Shown here: positions 1-8,118 of the stretch, one piece after another
Position numbering within the stretch: the first letter of the stretch is position 1
How the letters are laid out: every line of letters begins with the position of its first letter
From: Ancalomicrobiaceae bacterium
GTDB lineage: Bacteria; Pseudomonadota; Alphaproteobacteria; Rhizobiales; Ancalomicrobiaceae
DNA length: 48,744 nt
Assembly: GCA_031291575.1 (NCBI GenBank)
Contig: JARLIT010000136.1
Location: 1-48,744 of the forward strand
Direction of reading: 5' to 3'
Program-made: the position numbers and the translations under genes
Notes under the pieces: generated by a model
What the model saw: the letters and a program-made list of their open reading frames with translations, nothing else
The model's database searches: none
Told to the model about the DNA's origin: nothing

Positions 1-326
1 CAAAGATCCTGAGTCGGGGCCGCACAGGCCTGTAAGCTATGTAGAACACCTGGGGCCCAGACCGATCGGTGCTCCGCGTCAGCGTCGATGGCCCTCTCAT
101 GGAAAGATCCACCGCCATTTTCGAGATAATGCATCTCTGTTGTCAGGATCATTACTTAGCTTCGATCTGTTCGCAATCACCACGCCAAAGACCAAAACGA
201 TCGAATACGGTCAGATATGCCCAATTTTGCATCGATAGACGCATCAACTTAACATGGATTTAACTCTACGCTCTCAGGCTGCCGTGGCCGCCGTGCTGGA
301 TAGGCCTAGCCGAGAGGACTTAATCA
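1..326. other. Upstream region of the chemotaxis gene, no gene seen
   Basis: I see no convincing coding region here: the short open frames have no recognisable product and poor start context. The only structure I can support is a perfect TTAA-N7-TTAA motif at 249-263 and an AGAGGA ribosome-binding site just before the start at 327. Confidence 0.6.
249..263 (+). promoter_or_regulatory. Candidate CtrA binding box upstream of the chemotaxis receptor
   Basis: The sequence reads TTAA, seven bases, TTAA, which is the full CtrA consensus known from alphaproteobacteria. It lies 63 bases before the chemotaxis receptor start. By my rough estimate, far fewer than one perfect copy is expected by chance in a window of this base composition. 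CtrA control of motility genes is well established in this class; binding here is inferred. Confidence 0.45.
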
Positions 327-2024
327 ATGTCATTCAAGAATTGGCCGATGATCTGGAAAGTCGTCAGTCTGCTTCTGCTGCTCGGCACTGTGAGCCTGAG
401 CGGGGCGATGTATGCCAGCACCCAGATGCGGGCGATCAGCGGCAGCTATGTGGCGCTGCTCGACGGCCCCAGCCAGGCTGTGCTGGCGCTGGCGCGCGCC
501 GGACGCCTAGTCTACCAGACCCAGGTCGCAATCTATCGTTACGCCGTGGCGACGACCGACGCAGATAACGCCTCAGCGGCCAAGGCCTTGCAGGACGCCC
601 GACAGGGGTTCAAGGACCGCATCGACGAAGGCATGAAGTTTGCCCCGACCGAGGCCGTCGGCATGGCCGCGGTCGGCAAGGCCTTCGAGGCGACACTGGA
701 CGGCGCCTGTGCCGAAACGATTCGGCTTTCCGCGGACACGATCGACCCGGCGGCAATCACCAAGGCGACGACTGCGATGCAGTCCACCTGCGCGCCGGCG
801 CTGCAAAGCGTCTTCGATCAGGCCGCCAAGGTCTACGTCGGACTTGCCAAACATCTCGCCGCGGAGTCGACCACTGCCCAGCAGCAGGTCACCTTCACCG
901 TGACACTGACGCTCGCCATGATCGGAATAGGCACGCTCGCCGTGATCGGTCTCGCGGTGGTTCTGGTACGCGGTGGTCTGGTGGCGCCGATCCGCATGAT
1001 AATGGCGGCGATGGAGGCCATGGGGCGGGGCGAACTCGGAACCGCCGTCCATGGCACCGAACGCCACGACGAAGTCGGTGCCATCGCCAAGACCCTGGAA
1101 GTGCTGCGCGGGCAGCTCGGTGTGGCCGAACGCGCACGGGCTGAACAGGCGAAGGCCGACGCAGCAGTGCGCGACATGACGACGAAGCGGGCGAGGCTGG
1201 CCGATGCGTTCGTCGGTCGGATGCAGTCGCTGGCCGCTGGTTTCGCCCACTCATCCAGTGACGTGGCCGACGCAGCCAAGAACCTGTCGGCGACCGCCGA
1301 GGAAACCTCGCGTCAGGCGCAGGCGGTGGCCGAAGCAGCCGAAGAAGCCGCGACCAATGTGCAAACGGTGGCCGCCTCCTCCGAGGAGCTCGCCGCATCG
1401 GTCCACGAAATCAACGGACAGGTTTCACACTCGGCAAATGTCGCCGACACCGCCTTCACCGAGGCAGAGTCCTCCAATTCGCGCATCGCCACCCTGGCCA
1501 CGTCTGCTGCCGCGATCGGCGACGTCGTCAATCTGATCAAGGGCATCGCCGACCAGACCAACCTCCTCGCCTTGAATGCGACGATCGAAGCCGCCCGAGC
1601 AGGCGAGGCCGGCAGAGGCTTCGCGGTGGTTGCCTCGGAGGTGAAGCAACTCGCCGCTCAGACGTCGAGCGCCACCGGCGAGATCGCGTCGAAGGTCAGC
1701 GAGATCCAGCAGGCGACGCACGCCACGGTGCAATCGATGATCGAGATCGTGCGCACCATCTCGAGTGTGAAGGAGATCGCCGCTTCGATCGCCGGAGCCG
1801 TCGAGGAGCAGGGCGCGGCGACGAACGAGATCGCCCATAACTGCCAACGGGCAGCACAGGGAACAGCGCAGGTGACGAGCAACATCTCGGGTGTCGGCCA
1901 TGCGGCGGAGACGACCGGAGCCGCCTCGACGCAACTGATGACGCTAGCAGGTGGCCTGGAGGTACAGGCTGCCGACTTGCAAAAGGCGGTCGAAAGCTTC
2001 GTTGCCGACCTGAAGGCGGCATGA
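327..2024 (+). CDS. Methyl-accepting chemotaxis protein
   Basis: This 565-residue transmembrane chemoreceptor should sense a periplasmic signal and control the CheA kinase. A first membrane helix lies at about residues 9-30, a periplasmic helical sensor region of about 155 residues follows, and a second membrane helix is at about 188-212. A HAMP linker runs to about 265, and the long cytoplasmic signalling coiled coil fills the rest. The conserved hairpin tip reads [19 protein letters not shown] at about residues 409-427, the most diagnostic motif of the family. The ligand cannot be told from sequence. An AGAGGA ribosome-binding site sits eight bases before the ATG, and a CtrA-like box lies upstream. 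No che genes are next to it, so it is probably an orphan receptor feeding a pathway encoded elsewhere. Confidence 0.93.
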   Translation: MSFKNWPMIWKVVSLLLLLGTVSLSGAMYASTQMRAISGSYVALLDGPSQAVLALARAGRLVYQTQVAIYRYAVATTDADNASAAKALQDARQGFKDRIDEGMKFAPTEAVGMAAVGKAFEATLDGACAETIRLSADTIDPAAITKATTAMQSTCAPALQSVFDQAAKVYVGLAKHLAAESTTAQQQVTFTVTLTLAMIGIGTLAVIGLAVVLVRGGLVAPIRMIMAAMEAMGRGELGTAVHGTERHDEVGAIAKTLEVLRGQLGVAERARAEQAKADAAVRDMTTKRARLADAFVGRMQSLAAGFAHSSSDVADAAKNLSATAEETSRQAQAVAEAAEEAATNVQTVAASSEELAASVHEINGQVSHSANVADTAFTEAESSNSRIATLATSAAAIGDVVNLIKGIADQTNLLALNATIEAARAGEAGRGFAVVASEVKQLAAQTSSATGEIASKVSEIQQATHATVQSMIEIVRTISSVKEIAASIAGAVEEQGAATNEIAHNCQRAAQGTAQVTSNISGVGHAAETTGAASTQLMTLAGGLEVQAADLQKAVESFVADLKAA

Positions 2025-2057
2025 CCGGGACCAGCCGACTGGCATCGAATTGAACGT

Positions 2058-2084
2058 GAAGCGGCCGGATCAACCGGCCGCTTC
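2058..2084. terminator. Hairpin between convergent genes
   Basis: A perfect 11-bp stem (GAAGCGGCCGG and its complement) encloses a five-base loop. It lies between the converging ends of the chemoreceptor gene and the arsenic operon. It has no U-tract on either strand, so it may act as a weak bidirectional terminator or only protect 3' ends. Confidence 0.5.
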
Positions 2085-2194
2085 GTGATCTGGGACCTCC
2101 CGAGCGCGAGCCATCGCCTGCCTTGGCGTGGCCGCCTTCCTGGAAATCGCGCGGATGCGCCACAACGCGTCAAGCTGACGAATGCCCGCCACCC

Positions 2195-3022
2195 CTACAG
2201 GCGGATCGGCCGGCTGAGCACGACGGCGGACGCCGGGCACAGATCCTTCGCCTGCCGCGTGTCGAGGATCGCTTCCGGCGCACCACTCCGTTCCACGCGT
2301 TTGAAGCCGATCGCCTCGAAGAAATCCGCCGCAGTCGTCGTCATCAGCCAGGCACGGCGAGCACCGGCATCGAAGGCGCGGCGGCAGAGCCGCGCCACAA
2401 TCGCCTTGCCGATGCCCGTGCCGCGAACCTCCGCAGGGACGACGAGCGACCTGAGGAGAACATCTGCGCCATAGAGCTCATAGCCGGCATAGCCGACCAG
2501 CGCTCCGGACAGCGTCCGATAGGCGAAGAACGTCCGGCCGGGCTCGGCGAGATCGCCGGTCGGCAACTGCGCGGCGGCGAGCATCTCGGCGAGCCCCGGA
2601 TCGTCGCTTGCAATCTCGACATCCCGCAACGCCGGCTCGCCGTCATCCTTGATGAAATCGGCAAGCAGGAGATCGGGCAGCAGGTCCAAGACCACATCGG
2701 ACGGCCGGCACAGTTTCACGCCCTTGGTCGTCACGACAATCGGCCGGTTGATCAGGATCGGATGCGCCAGCATGGCATCCAGCAGCTGGTCGTCGCTGAG
2801 CGATGGATCGCCGAGGCCGAGTTCGTCGTAGGGCGTGCCCTTGACGCGAAGCGCATCTCGGATGCTCATGCCGGCCCGGTCGATCATCTGGGCAAGCAGC
2901 GCGCGGCTCGGCGGGCACTTCTGGTAGTCGATCACATGCGGCTCGATGCCGGCATGGCGGATAAGGGCCAGCGCGTTGCGCGAGGTGCCACAGGCCGGGT
3001 TGTGGTAGATGACGACGGTCAT
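2195..3022 (-). CDS. ArsC arsenate reductase fused to ArsN2-type acetyltransferase
   Basis: The protein has two domains. Residues 1 to about 135 are a glutaredoxin-dependent arsenate reductase of the ArsC type, with the NPACGTSRN active-site motif and Arg residues in ALRVKG, INRP and LCRPSD that match the arsenate-binding set. Residues from about 140 to 275 form a GNAT acetyltransferase with the acetyl-CoA loop RGTGIGKA, ending in LCPASAVVLSRP as in the ArsN2 family. Reduction of As(V) gives As(III), which the upstream ACR3 pump exports; the ArsN2 substrate is not established. I chose the ATG at 3022 (275 residues) because GAGG precedes it. A TTG at 3034 would add four residues and overlap the ACR3 stop codon. 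Separate arsC and arsN2 genes are the more usual arrangement. Confidence 0.88.
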   Translation of the reverse strand: MTVVIYHNPACGTSRNALALIRHAGIEPHVIDYQKCPPSRALLAQMIDRAGMSIRDALRVKGTPYDELGLGDPSLSDDQLLDAMLAHPILINRPIVVTTKGVKLCRPSDVVLDLLPDLLLADFIKDDGEPALRDVEIASDDPGLAEMLAAAQLPTGDLAEPGRTFFAYRTLSGALVGYAGYELYGADVLLRSLVVPAEVRGTGIGKAIVARLCRRAFDAGARRAWLMTTTAADFFEAIGFKRVERSGAPEAILDTRQAKDLCPASAVVLSRPIRL

Positions 3023-3030
3023 GGGCGGCC

Positions 3031-4083
3031 TCAAGCCTCCGACAGAGTGAACAGATGCCCCCGCGCCCAGAGTGCGACGTTGACGAGGGCGATCATCACC
3101 GGCACTTCGACCAGGGGACCGATGACGGCGGCGAACGCCGCGCCCGAATTGATGCCGTAGACCGCAATGGCGACCGCGATCGCCAGCTCGAAATTGTTGC
3201 TGGCCGCGGTGAACGACAGCGTGCAGCAGCGCGGATAGTCGGTGCCGAGCCAGTAGCTGAGCCCGAACGACAGGGCGAACATCGCCGCAAAATAGATGAG
3301 GAGCGGAATGGCGATCCTGACCACGTCACCGGGGATGCTTAGGATCAGATTGCCTTTGAGCGAGAACATCACGACGATGGTGAACAACAGCGCGACAAGC
3401 GTGATCGGGCCGATCTTCTGCACGAAGTGCGTGTGATACCAATCCTTCGAGACGAACCTCAGCAGGATCACTCGCGTCAAAAGCCCGGCGATGCAGGGAA
3501 TGCCGAGATAGATGAAGACGCTTGTGGCGATCTGACCGATCGAGACATCGACGACCGAGCCGGAAAGCCCCAGCATCGGCGGCAAGACGGTAACAAACAC
3601 CCAGGCGTAGACGCTGTAGAACAGCACCTGGAAGATCGAGTTGAAGGCGACGAGCCCGGCGGCATATTCGGTCGAGCCCTTGGCGAGCTCATTCCACACG
3701 ATCACCATGGCGATGCAGCGCGCCAAGCCGATGAGGATCAAGCCGGCCATGTATTCCGGCTTGTCCGGCAGGAACACGATCGCCAGCACGAACATCAGGA
3801 TCGGGCCGATCACCCAGTTCTGGACAAGCGACAGGGTGAGCACCTTGGTGTCGCGGAATACGTCCGGCAAGTCCTCGTAGCGCACCTTGGCGAACGGCGG
3901 ATACATCATCAGGATCAGGCCGGCGGCAATCGGCACGTTGGTGGTGCCGACCTGGACGGCATTGATCGCGGTTTCGACCCCGGGCACGAAATGGCCTAGC
4001 GCCACGCCGAGCGCCATCGCGGCGAAGATCCACAAGGTCAGATAGCGGTCGAGAAAAGACAGCCGTTGAGCGACGGAATTCAA
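3031..4083 (-). CDS. acr3: ACR3-family arsenite efflux permease
   Basis: This inner-membrane carrier should expel arsenite driven by the proton motive force. About ten hydrophobic segments span the 350 residues, the usual ACR3 length. The family's conserved Cys is present in the segment [17 protein letters not shown], and the conserved Glu in [17 protein letters not shown] start it at the TTG at 4083, because GGGAGG lies just upstream and the next residues ([17 protein letters not shown]) look like a normal ACR3 N-terminus. A longer reading from 4149 would run into arsR. It is the middle gene of an arsR-acr3-arsC operon, with 16 bases from arsR and only eight bases to the reductase start. Confidence 0.92.
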   Translation of the reverse strand: MNSVAQRLSFLDRYLTLWIFAAMALGVALGHFVPGVETAINAVQVGTTNVPIAAGLILMMYPPFAKVRYEDLPDVFRDTKVLTLSLVQNWVIGPILMFVLAIVFLPDKPEYMAGLILIGLARCIAMVIVWNELAKGSTEYAAGLVAFNSIFQVLFYSVYAWVFVTVLPPMLGLSGSVVDVSIGQIATSVFIYLGIPCIAGLLTRVILLRFVSKDWYHTHFVQKIGPITLVALLFTIVVMFSLKGNLILSIPGDVVRIAIPLLIYFAAMFALSFGLSYWLGTDYPRCCTLSFTAASNNFELAIAVAIAVYGINSGAAFAAVIGPLVEVPVMIALVNVALWARGHLFTLSEA

Positions 4084-4099
4084 GCGTGCCTCCCTGACA

Positions 4100-4453
4100 T
4101 CATGCAGGATTGTTCGTTTTGGGTTCACAGCCGCAAGGTAAAGGCTCAAGCACCAGGCACTGTTCGGGATGCCCGGCGCAGCAATCGTCGGCGAGAAATC
4201 CGACGAGTTCGCGCACGGTCGCGATGTTCGCCCGGTAGATGATCGAGCGGCTACGGCGTTCCGAACTCGTCAGGCGGGCCCGCGTCAGAATGGCGAGATG
4301 AGTCGACAGCGTATTCTGCGGCACACCAACGCGGGCCGCGATCTCGCCGGCCGACAACCCGTCGGGTTCGTGCCGGATCAACAGGCGGAACGCGTCGAGG
4401 CGCGTCGATTGAGACAAGGCCGCGAAGGCCTCCAAGGCGTCCTTTGATTCCAT
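4100..4453 (-). CDS. arsR: ArsR-family arsenite-responsive repressor
   Basis: This is a 117-residue winged-helix repressor that should leave its operator when As(III) binds. The helix-turn-helix spans about residues 33-57 ([21 protein letters not shown]). Cys91, Cys92 and Cys99 near the C-terminus form the CC-x6-C pattern of the three-coordinate As(III) site known from ArsR proteins of the Acidithiobacillus type, rather than the helix-located pair of the plasmid R773 type. A further CGC follows near the end. It leads the operon and probably represses its own promoter, where a short palindrome overlaps the leader just before the start codon. Confidence 0.92.
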   Translation of the reverse strand: MESKDALEAFAALSQSTRLDAFRLLIRHEPDGLSAGEIAARVGVPQNTLSTHLAILTRARLTSSERRSRSIIYRANIATVRELVGFLADDCCAGHPEQCLVLEPLPCGCEPKTNNPA

Positions 4454-4454
4454 A

Positions 4455-4465
4455 TATCGACGATA
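4455..4465. promoter_or_regulatory. Candidate ArsR operator
   Basis: An 11-base palindrome, TATCGACGATA, lies directly before the arsR start within an AT-rich stretch that continues to about 4480. Its position fits an autoregulatory operator, but ArsR sites vary and this is only positional evidence. Confidence 0.3.
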
Positions 4466-4670
4466 GTAGAAATATTAACCGGACACAATCCGGTTTGTCC
4501 CTGGCCGATGCCGATACGCGTGAGTGAGCATGCGCATGCGTGTCACGGGCGGAATGGCTGCTGCCCTCTGCAATTCACCCCATCCCGGCGCCGTTCGGCT
4601 GATCTGCGACGGCAGCGAGCATCGCGTGTGCGCGTCGACCGGCGATGTCCCCTGCGAAGCCCTCCGTGCC

Positions 4671-5393
4671 TCAGTAGCTCGCCTGCCCGCCGGAGACATC
4701 GAAGACCGCGCCGCTACTGAACGTACAGGCGTCCGACGCCAGCCAAGCGGCCAGTTCGGCCACCTCGCCGACAGTCCCGAGCCGCTTCATCGGGCTGCGC
4801 GCAATCATCGCCTCGACGGCCGCCTTCGGCATCGCATGAACGAATTCAGTGTCGATCGCCGCGGGCGCAATGCAATTGACCCGGATGGCTGTGGCGGCCA
4901 GTTCCTTGCCGAGCGCCTTGGTCAGCGCGACCACGCCGGCGCTCGCGGCGGAATAGGCGGCGAGCCCGGGCCGGCCGTCCTTGGCGGCGAGCGACGCGAC
5001 ATTTACGATGCGCCCACGCCCGGCGGCCTTCATCGCCGGCACCACATGCCGACAGACCTGATAGACGCTCGACAGCGTCGTCCGCAACACCAGGTCCCAC
5101 TCCGCCTCGCCAACGTCTTCGAGCGGCTGCCGGGTGCCGCCGTAGCCGACGACGTTGACGACGATATCGAGGCGGCCGCCGTCAACAGTCAGCCTGTCGA
5201 CGGCCTCGGCCACCAGTTCGGACCGTGTCACGTCGATCGCGCAAGGGAGCACGCCCGGATAGTCGACCGGCGCGATGTCCCAGGCGTGAACCGTCGCGCC
5301 GCAGGATGCCAGCTTCTCGGCGATGCCGCGACCGATACCGCGGGCGCCCCCCGTGACAACGGCAATCTGGCCCGCAAAGTCATAGCGCACCAT
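4671..5393 (-). CDS. Short-chain dehydrogenase/reductase-like protein with altered catalytic residues
   Basis: This is a 240-residue Rossmann-fold protein of the classical SDR family. The cofactor loop TGGARGIG is at residues 14-21, the catalytic Ser is Ser134 and the catalytic Tyr is Tyr147. The family signature is Tyr-x-x-x-Lys, but here it reads YSAAS, so the Lys position is Ser151. The usual Asn of the tetrad (in V-N-L) is Thr106, and the NNAG structural motif is NVVG at 80-83. The fold is clear, but dehydrogenase activity of the usual kind is doubtful. I chose the ATG at 5393 because AAGGAG lies seven bases upstream; an open frame continues to 5462 but has no such site. Its neighbours give no pathway clue. 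It lies between the arsenic operon and the divergent flagellar operon. Confidence 0.85.
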   Translation of the reverse strand: MVRYDFAGQIAVVTGGARGIGRGIAEKLASCGATVHAWDIAPVDYPGVLPCAIDVTRSELVAEAVDRLTVDGGRLDIVVNVVGYGGTRQPLEDVGEAEWDLVLRTTLSSVYQVCRHVVPAMKAAGRGRIVNVASLAAKDGRPGLAAYSAASAGVVALTKALGKELAATAIRVNCIAPAAIDTEFVHAMPKAAVEAMIARSPMKRLGTVGEVAELAAWLASDACTFSSGAVFDVSGGQASY

Positions 5394-5697
5394 AGCAAGT
5401 CTCCTTCGAGCATCGCGCCGAAGGGGCGCTCCTGCGATCGAGCTGTCAATTCGGAAAGCCATCAGTTGGCGTCCCGCGTTCAGCCGCGAGCGGCCGATCG
5501 CGTCCGCACGCCGGGGCCGGACAATACAGTCTTAAGACTTCGTTACCGCCCCACAGATTTCACCAGCGAGCGCACGCGATTTCTTCAGCCCGGATTTCCG
5601 CGCCGGCCCGTTTAACTGTCGAACCCACCCGAATGAGCGGTGTCATTTCAAAACCCCGCGCGGCAACTGGCAGTCCGCGCGAAGGAGGGCGTTTGCC
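5394..5697. other. Divergent intergenic region with candidate flagellar control sites
   Basis: This stretch separates the SDR gene from the flagellar operon and holds no credible gene. It contains a 12-base palindrome, AGTCTTAAGACT, at 5530-5541, which overlaps a near-perfect CtrA motif. GGAGG lies nine bases before the flgD start. Confidence 0.5.
5534..5548 (+). promoter_or_regulatory. Candidate CtrA half-degenerate box upstream of flgD
   Basis: The sequence is TTAA, seven bases, TTAC, one mismatch from the CtrA consensus. It lies 149 bases before flgD and is overlapped by the palindrome AGTCTTAAGACT, which may be the site of another regulator. Confidence 0.3.
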
Positions 5698-6000
5698 ATG
5701 ACGACAGTCTCCTCAGCGACATCCACAGCGGCGTCGACGACATCCTCCTCCACGTCGTCATCGTCCTCATCGAGCATCTCCTCGACCGACTTCCTCAGCC
5801 TCATCGTCAAGCAGCTGGAAAACCAGGATCCGACCAGTCCGACGGATACCACTCAGTTCACCAATCAGATCCTTTCCTACGCCAACTACTCGGCGACCTC
5901 CTCGATGTCGAGCGCGCTGACGGCGATCCAGGAATCGGTCTCCTCGATCGCCTCGGCACTCGGGACGTCGTCGACCACATCCTCGACTTCGTCGTCGTAA
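5698..6000 (+). CDS. flgD: Short FlgD-like hook cap / hook assembly protein
   Basis: FlgD caps the growing hook and is needed for hook subunit assembly. The conserved N-terminal FlgD core is clear at about residues 29-70, with FLSLIVKQLENQDPTSPTD and a following FTNQ stretch. The protein is only 100 residues and ends in a Ser/Thr-rich tail, so the C-terminal Ig/Tudor-like domains of typical FlgD are absent. About 25 residues of nearly pure Ser/Thr/Ala precede the core. It is the first gene of the operon, 12 bases before flgE. Minimal FlgD proteins are known in alphaproteobacteria, so this need not be a broken gene. Confidence 0.85.
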   Translation: MTTVSSATSTAASTTSSSTSSSSSSSISSTDFLSLIVKQLENQDPTSPTDTTQFTNQILSYANYSATSSMSSALTAIQESVSSIASALGTSSTTSSTSSS

Positions 6001-6012
6001 GGGAGCGCCCCC

Positions 6013-7278
6013 ATGAGCCTTTCGAGCGCCATGAGCTCGGCCCTGACGGCGTTGCAGGCCCAGGCCACCGCCCTCTCGGTCATTTCCAACAACATCTCCA
6101 ACGCCGATACCACCGCCTACAAGACGACGGAGGCAAGCTTCGAATCGATGATCTACGGCGATTCCAGCTCGAGTTCGTCGTCGGGCGGAGTGCTCGTCTC
6201 CAACCGCGCCAACGTCGGTGCGCAGGGCACGCTGGCTTCGGCCTCCTCCTCGACCGACCTGGCGATCTCCGGCTCCGGCTTCTTCGTGGTGAAGTCGACG
6301 ACTTCGAGCGCAGCCTCGGTCCAGTACACGCGCGATGGCGAGTTCAGCACCAATTCCGACGGTATTCTGGAGAACAACGGCAACGAGTTGATGGGTTGGA
6401 AGACCGATGCTGACGGCAAGATCGTTGGCGGCACCACCGAGGCCGACCTCACCGCGATCGACACCTCGGCCGCCTCGACCTACGTCAAGGGCACATCGAC
6501 AGCCTCGATCGCAGCCAACCTGCCGGCCAATGCGGCGACCGGCGACACGTACACCTCGTCGATGACCGTCTATGACAGTCTCGGCACGGCGGCGACATCA
6601 ACCATCACCTGGGCCAAGACCGGCACCAACACCTGGACCGCGACCTTCTCCGACCCGGTATCGAGCACCGATTCGAGCACGACGCTCGGCACGGTGACCT
6701 CGAGCGCAATCACGGTCAACTTCAACAGCGACGGCACGCTCGAGAGCACCAGCCCGAGCCCGGCGACGCTGACGATCGGCAACTGGACCACGGGCGCCTC
6801 CGATTCCTCGATCTCGCTCAATCTCGGCACGTCGGGCAAATCCGACGGACTGACGCAGCAAACGTCGAGCGATTCGACTTTAAGTGTCACCCCGACGATC
6901 AGCCAGGACGGCGTCAAATACGGCAAATTGTCGAGCGTCGCGGTGGAGACCGACGGCACGGTCAGGGCCACCTATTCAAACGGCGCCAGTATCGCGATCT
7001 ACAAGGTGGCCGTCGCCACCTTCACCGACCAGAATTCGCTGACATCCTCCTCGAACGGCATCTACTCGGCCAATGCCCAGTCGGGCACCGCGACCTTAAA
7101 CATCGCCGGCCAGAACGGTGCCGGCAAAGTCGAGGGCGGCGAGCTCGAATCGAGCACGACCGACACCAACACCGAATTCTCACTGATGATCGAGGCGCAG
7201 CATGCCTATTCCGCCGCCTCGCAGGTGATATCCGCGGCCAACAGCATGTTCACCACCCTGATCAACCTGATGAAGTGA
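6013..7278 (+). CDS. flgE: Flagellar hook protein FlgE
   Basis: FlgE polymerises into the hook, the universal joint of the flagellum, after export by the flagellar secretion system. The N-terminus SSAMSSALTALQAQATALSV is the rod/hook family signature, and it is followed by NNISNADTTAYK. A GSGFFVV motif follows at about residue 90. The C-terminal helix reads EAQHAYSAASQVISAANSMF, as expected for polymerising hook subunits. The length of 421 residues is normal. The variable middle is very rich in Ser and Thr. GGGAG lies before the ATG. The next gene starts four bases after the stop. Confidence 0.95.
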   Translation: MSLSSAMSSALTALQAQATALSVISNNISNADTTAYKTTEASFESMIYGDSSSSSSSGGVLVSNRANVGAQGTLASASSSTDLAISGSGFFVVKSTTSSAASVQYTRDGEFSTNSDGILENNGNELMGWKTDADGKIVGGTTEADLTAIDTSAASTYVKGTSTASIAANLPANAATGDTYTSSMTVYDSLGTAATSTITWAKTGTNTWTATFSDPVSSTDSSTTLGTVTSSAITVNFNSDGTLESTSPSPATLTIGNWTTGASDSSISLNLGTSGKSDGLTQQTSSDSTLSVTPTISQDGVKYGKLSSVAVETDGTVRATYSNGASIAIYKVAVATFTDQNSLTSSSNGIYSANAQSGTATLNIAGQNGAGKVEGGELESSTTDTNTEFSLMIEAQHAYSAASQVISAANSMFTTLINLMK

Positions 7279-7282
7279 CACC

Positions 7283-7585
7283 ATGCGCGCACTCGACGAG
7301 GATCGAGACATCGATCGGCTCCTCCACATGCAGCGGCGCATCGACGCCGAAGTCCGCCAGCGGTTCTCCACCAGCGAAATCGCCGGTCGGGCGCTCGAGC
7401 CGGACGAGCGCCGGCAGGCGCAGGCGCTGATCGCGGATCTCGCCTACATCATCGGCGAACTCGGCCGCCAGCGCGATCTAGCGCGGCTCGCCATGGCAGC
7501 CGCCCGCCAGAATACGTCGGCGAGCCTTACCTACCTCGGCGTCGGCCGCATGGTCCGGCAGCCTCGGCGCGTCTTTCGCGCCTGA
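7283..7585 (+). CDS. Unknown small protein in the hook operon
   Basis: I do not recognise this 100-residue protein. It is hydrophilic, rich in Arg, Ala and Asp/Glu, and predicted to be mostly helical, with no signal peptide or membrane segment. It starts four bases after flgE and ends 20 bases before the FlgN-like gene start, so it is almost certainly cotranscribed with hook and junction genes. Its size, charge and position fit a flagellar export chaperone or assembly factor, but no motif proves this. Confidence 0.65.
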   Translation: MRALDEDRDIDRLLHMQRRIDAEVRQRFSTSEIAGRALEPDERRQAQALIADLAYIIGELGRQRDLARLAMAAARQNTSASLTYLGVGRMVRQPRRVFRA

Positions 7586-7605
7586 CCCCGCCAATGGAGG
7601 TTTCG

Positions 7606-8073
7606 ATGTCTCTTGCAGAACATGAATCGGCCAGCGCGGCCGCAAGCACGACGCCGATGACGCCGATCGAGCGGCTGCTGGCGCTGTCGAGCCAACTGGC
7701 CGACGTTGTCGAGGAGGAGAACCGGCTCCTCGCCATGGGGTTCCCGTCGTCGCTTGCCGCGACCACCGAGGACAAATTGCGGCTTGCCCGCGCCATCGAA
7801 CAGGTGATGGCGGATCCGACGGTTCGACTCAGGACGGCGGCGGCAAGCGAGGGCGAGCGCGGGCTACTGGCGGCACGAATCCGCCGCATTCAGGTCGCCG
7901 TCGCCGAAAACAGCTGCCGGCTCGCCGGAGCACTCGAAGCGACCCGGCGGCGCATTGCGGCGGTGATGTCGGCGGTCAAGGATCGGGTGAGCACCGAGGC
8001 GCTTGCCTATGGCTCGAACGGCCGGCGGCCATCCGTGGCGGCGACGAGTGCCATCCGCGAACGGCTGGTGTGA
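7606..8073 (+). CDS. FlgN-like export chaperone for hook-junction proteins
   Basis: This 155-residue helical protein has the layout of FlgN, the chaperone that keeps FlgK and FlgL unfolded before export. The segment LLALSSQLADVVEEENRLLA at about residues 22-41 matches the FlgN pattern of a helix ending in E-E-N-x-L-L. Its place immediately before flgK and flgL supports this. I chose the ATG at 7606 because GGAGG lies seven bases upstream; an ATG at 7594 lacks such a site. The overall sequence is divergent, so the name is withheld. Confidence 0.7.
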   Translation: MSLAEHESASAAASTTPMTPIERLLALSSQLADVVEEENRLLAMGFPSSLAATTEDKLRLARAIEQVMADPTVRLRTAAASEGERGLLAARIRRIQVAVAENSCRLAGALEATRRRIAAVMSAVKDRVSTEALAYGSNGRRPSVAATSAIRERLV

Positions 8074-8118
8074 CGATGAACGCCGTCCGCTTTTGGACGG
8101 CACATTCGAGGAGGGGAT

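Noticed and set aside
69-263. Small open frame of 64 residues before the chemoreceptor
   Set aside because: There is no ribosome-binding site or recognisable product, and the end of the frame overlaps the CtrA-like box.
4524-5615. 363-residue plus-strand frame opposite the SDR gene
   Set aside because: It is antisense to a clear SDR coding region, Arg/Asp-rich, and has no recognisable domain.
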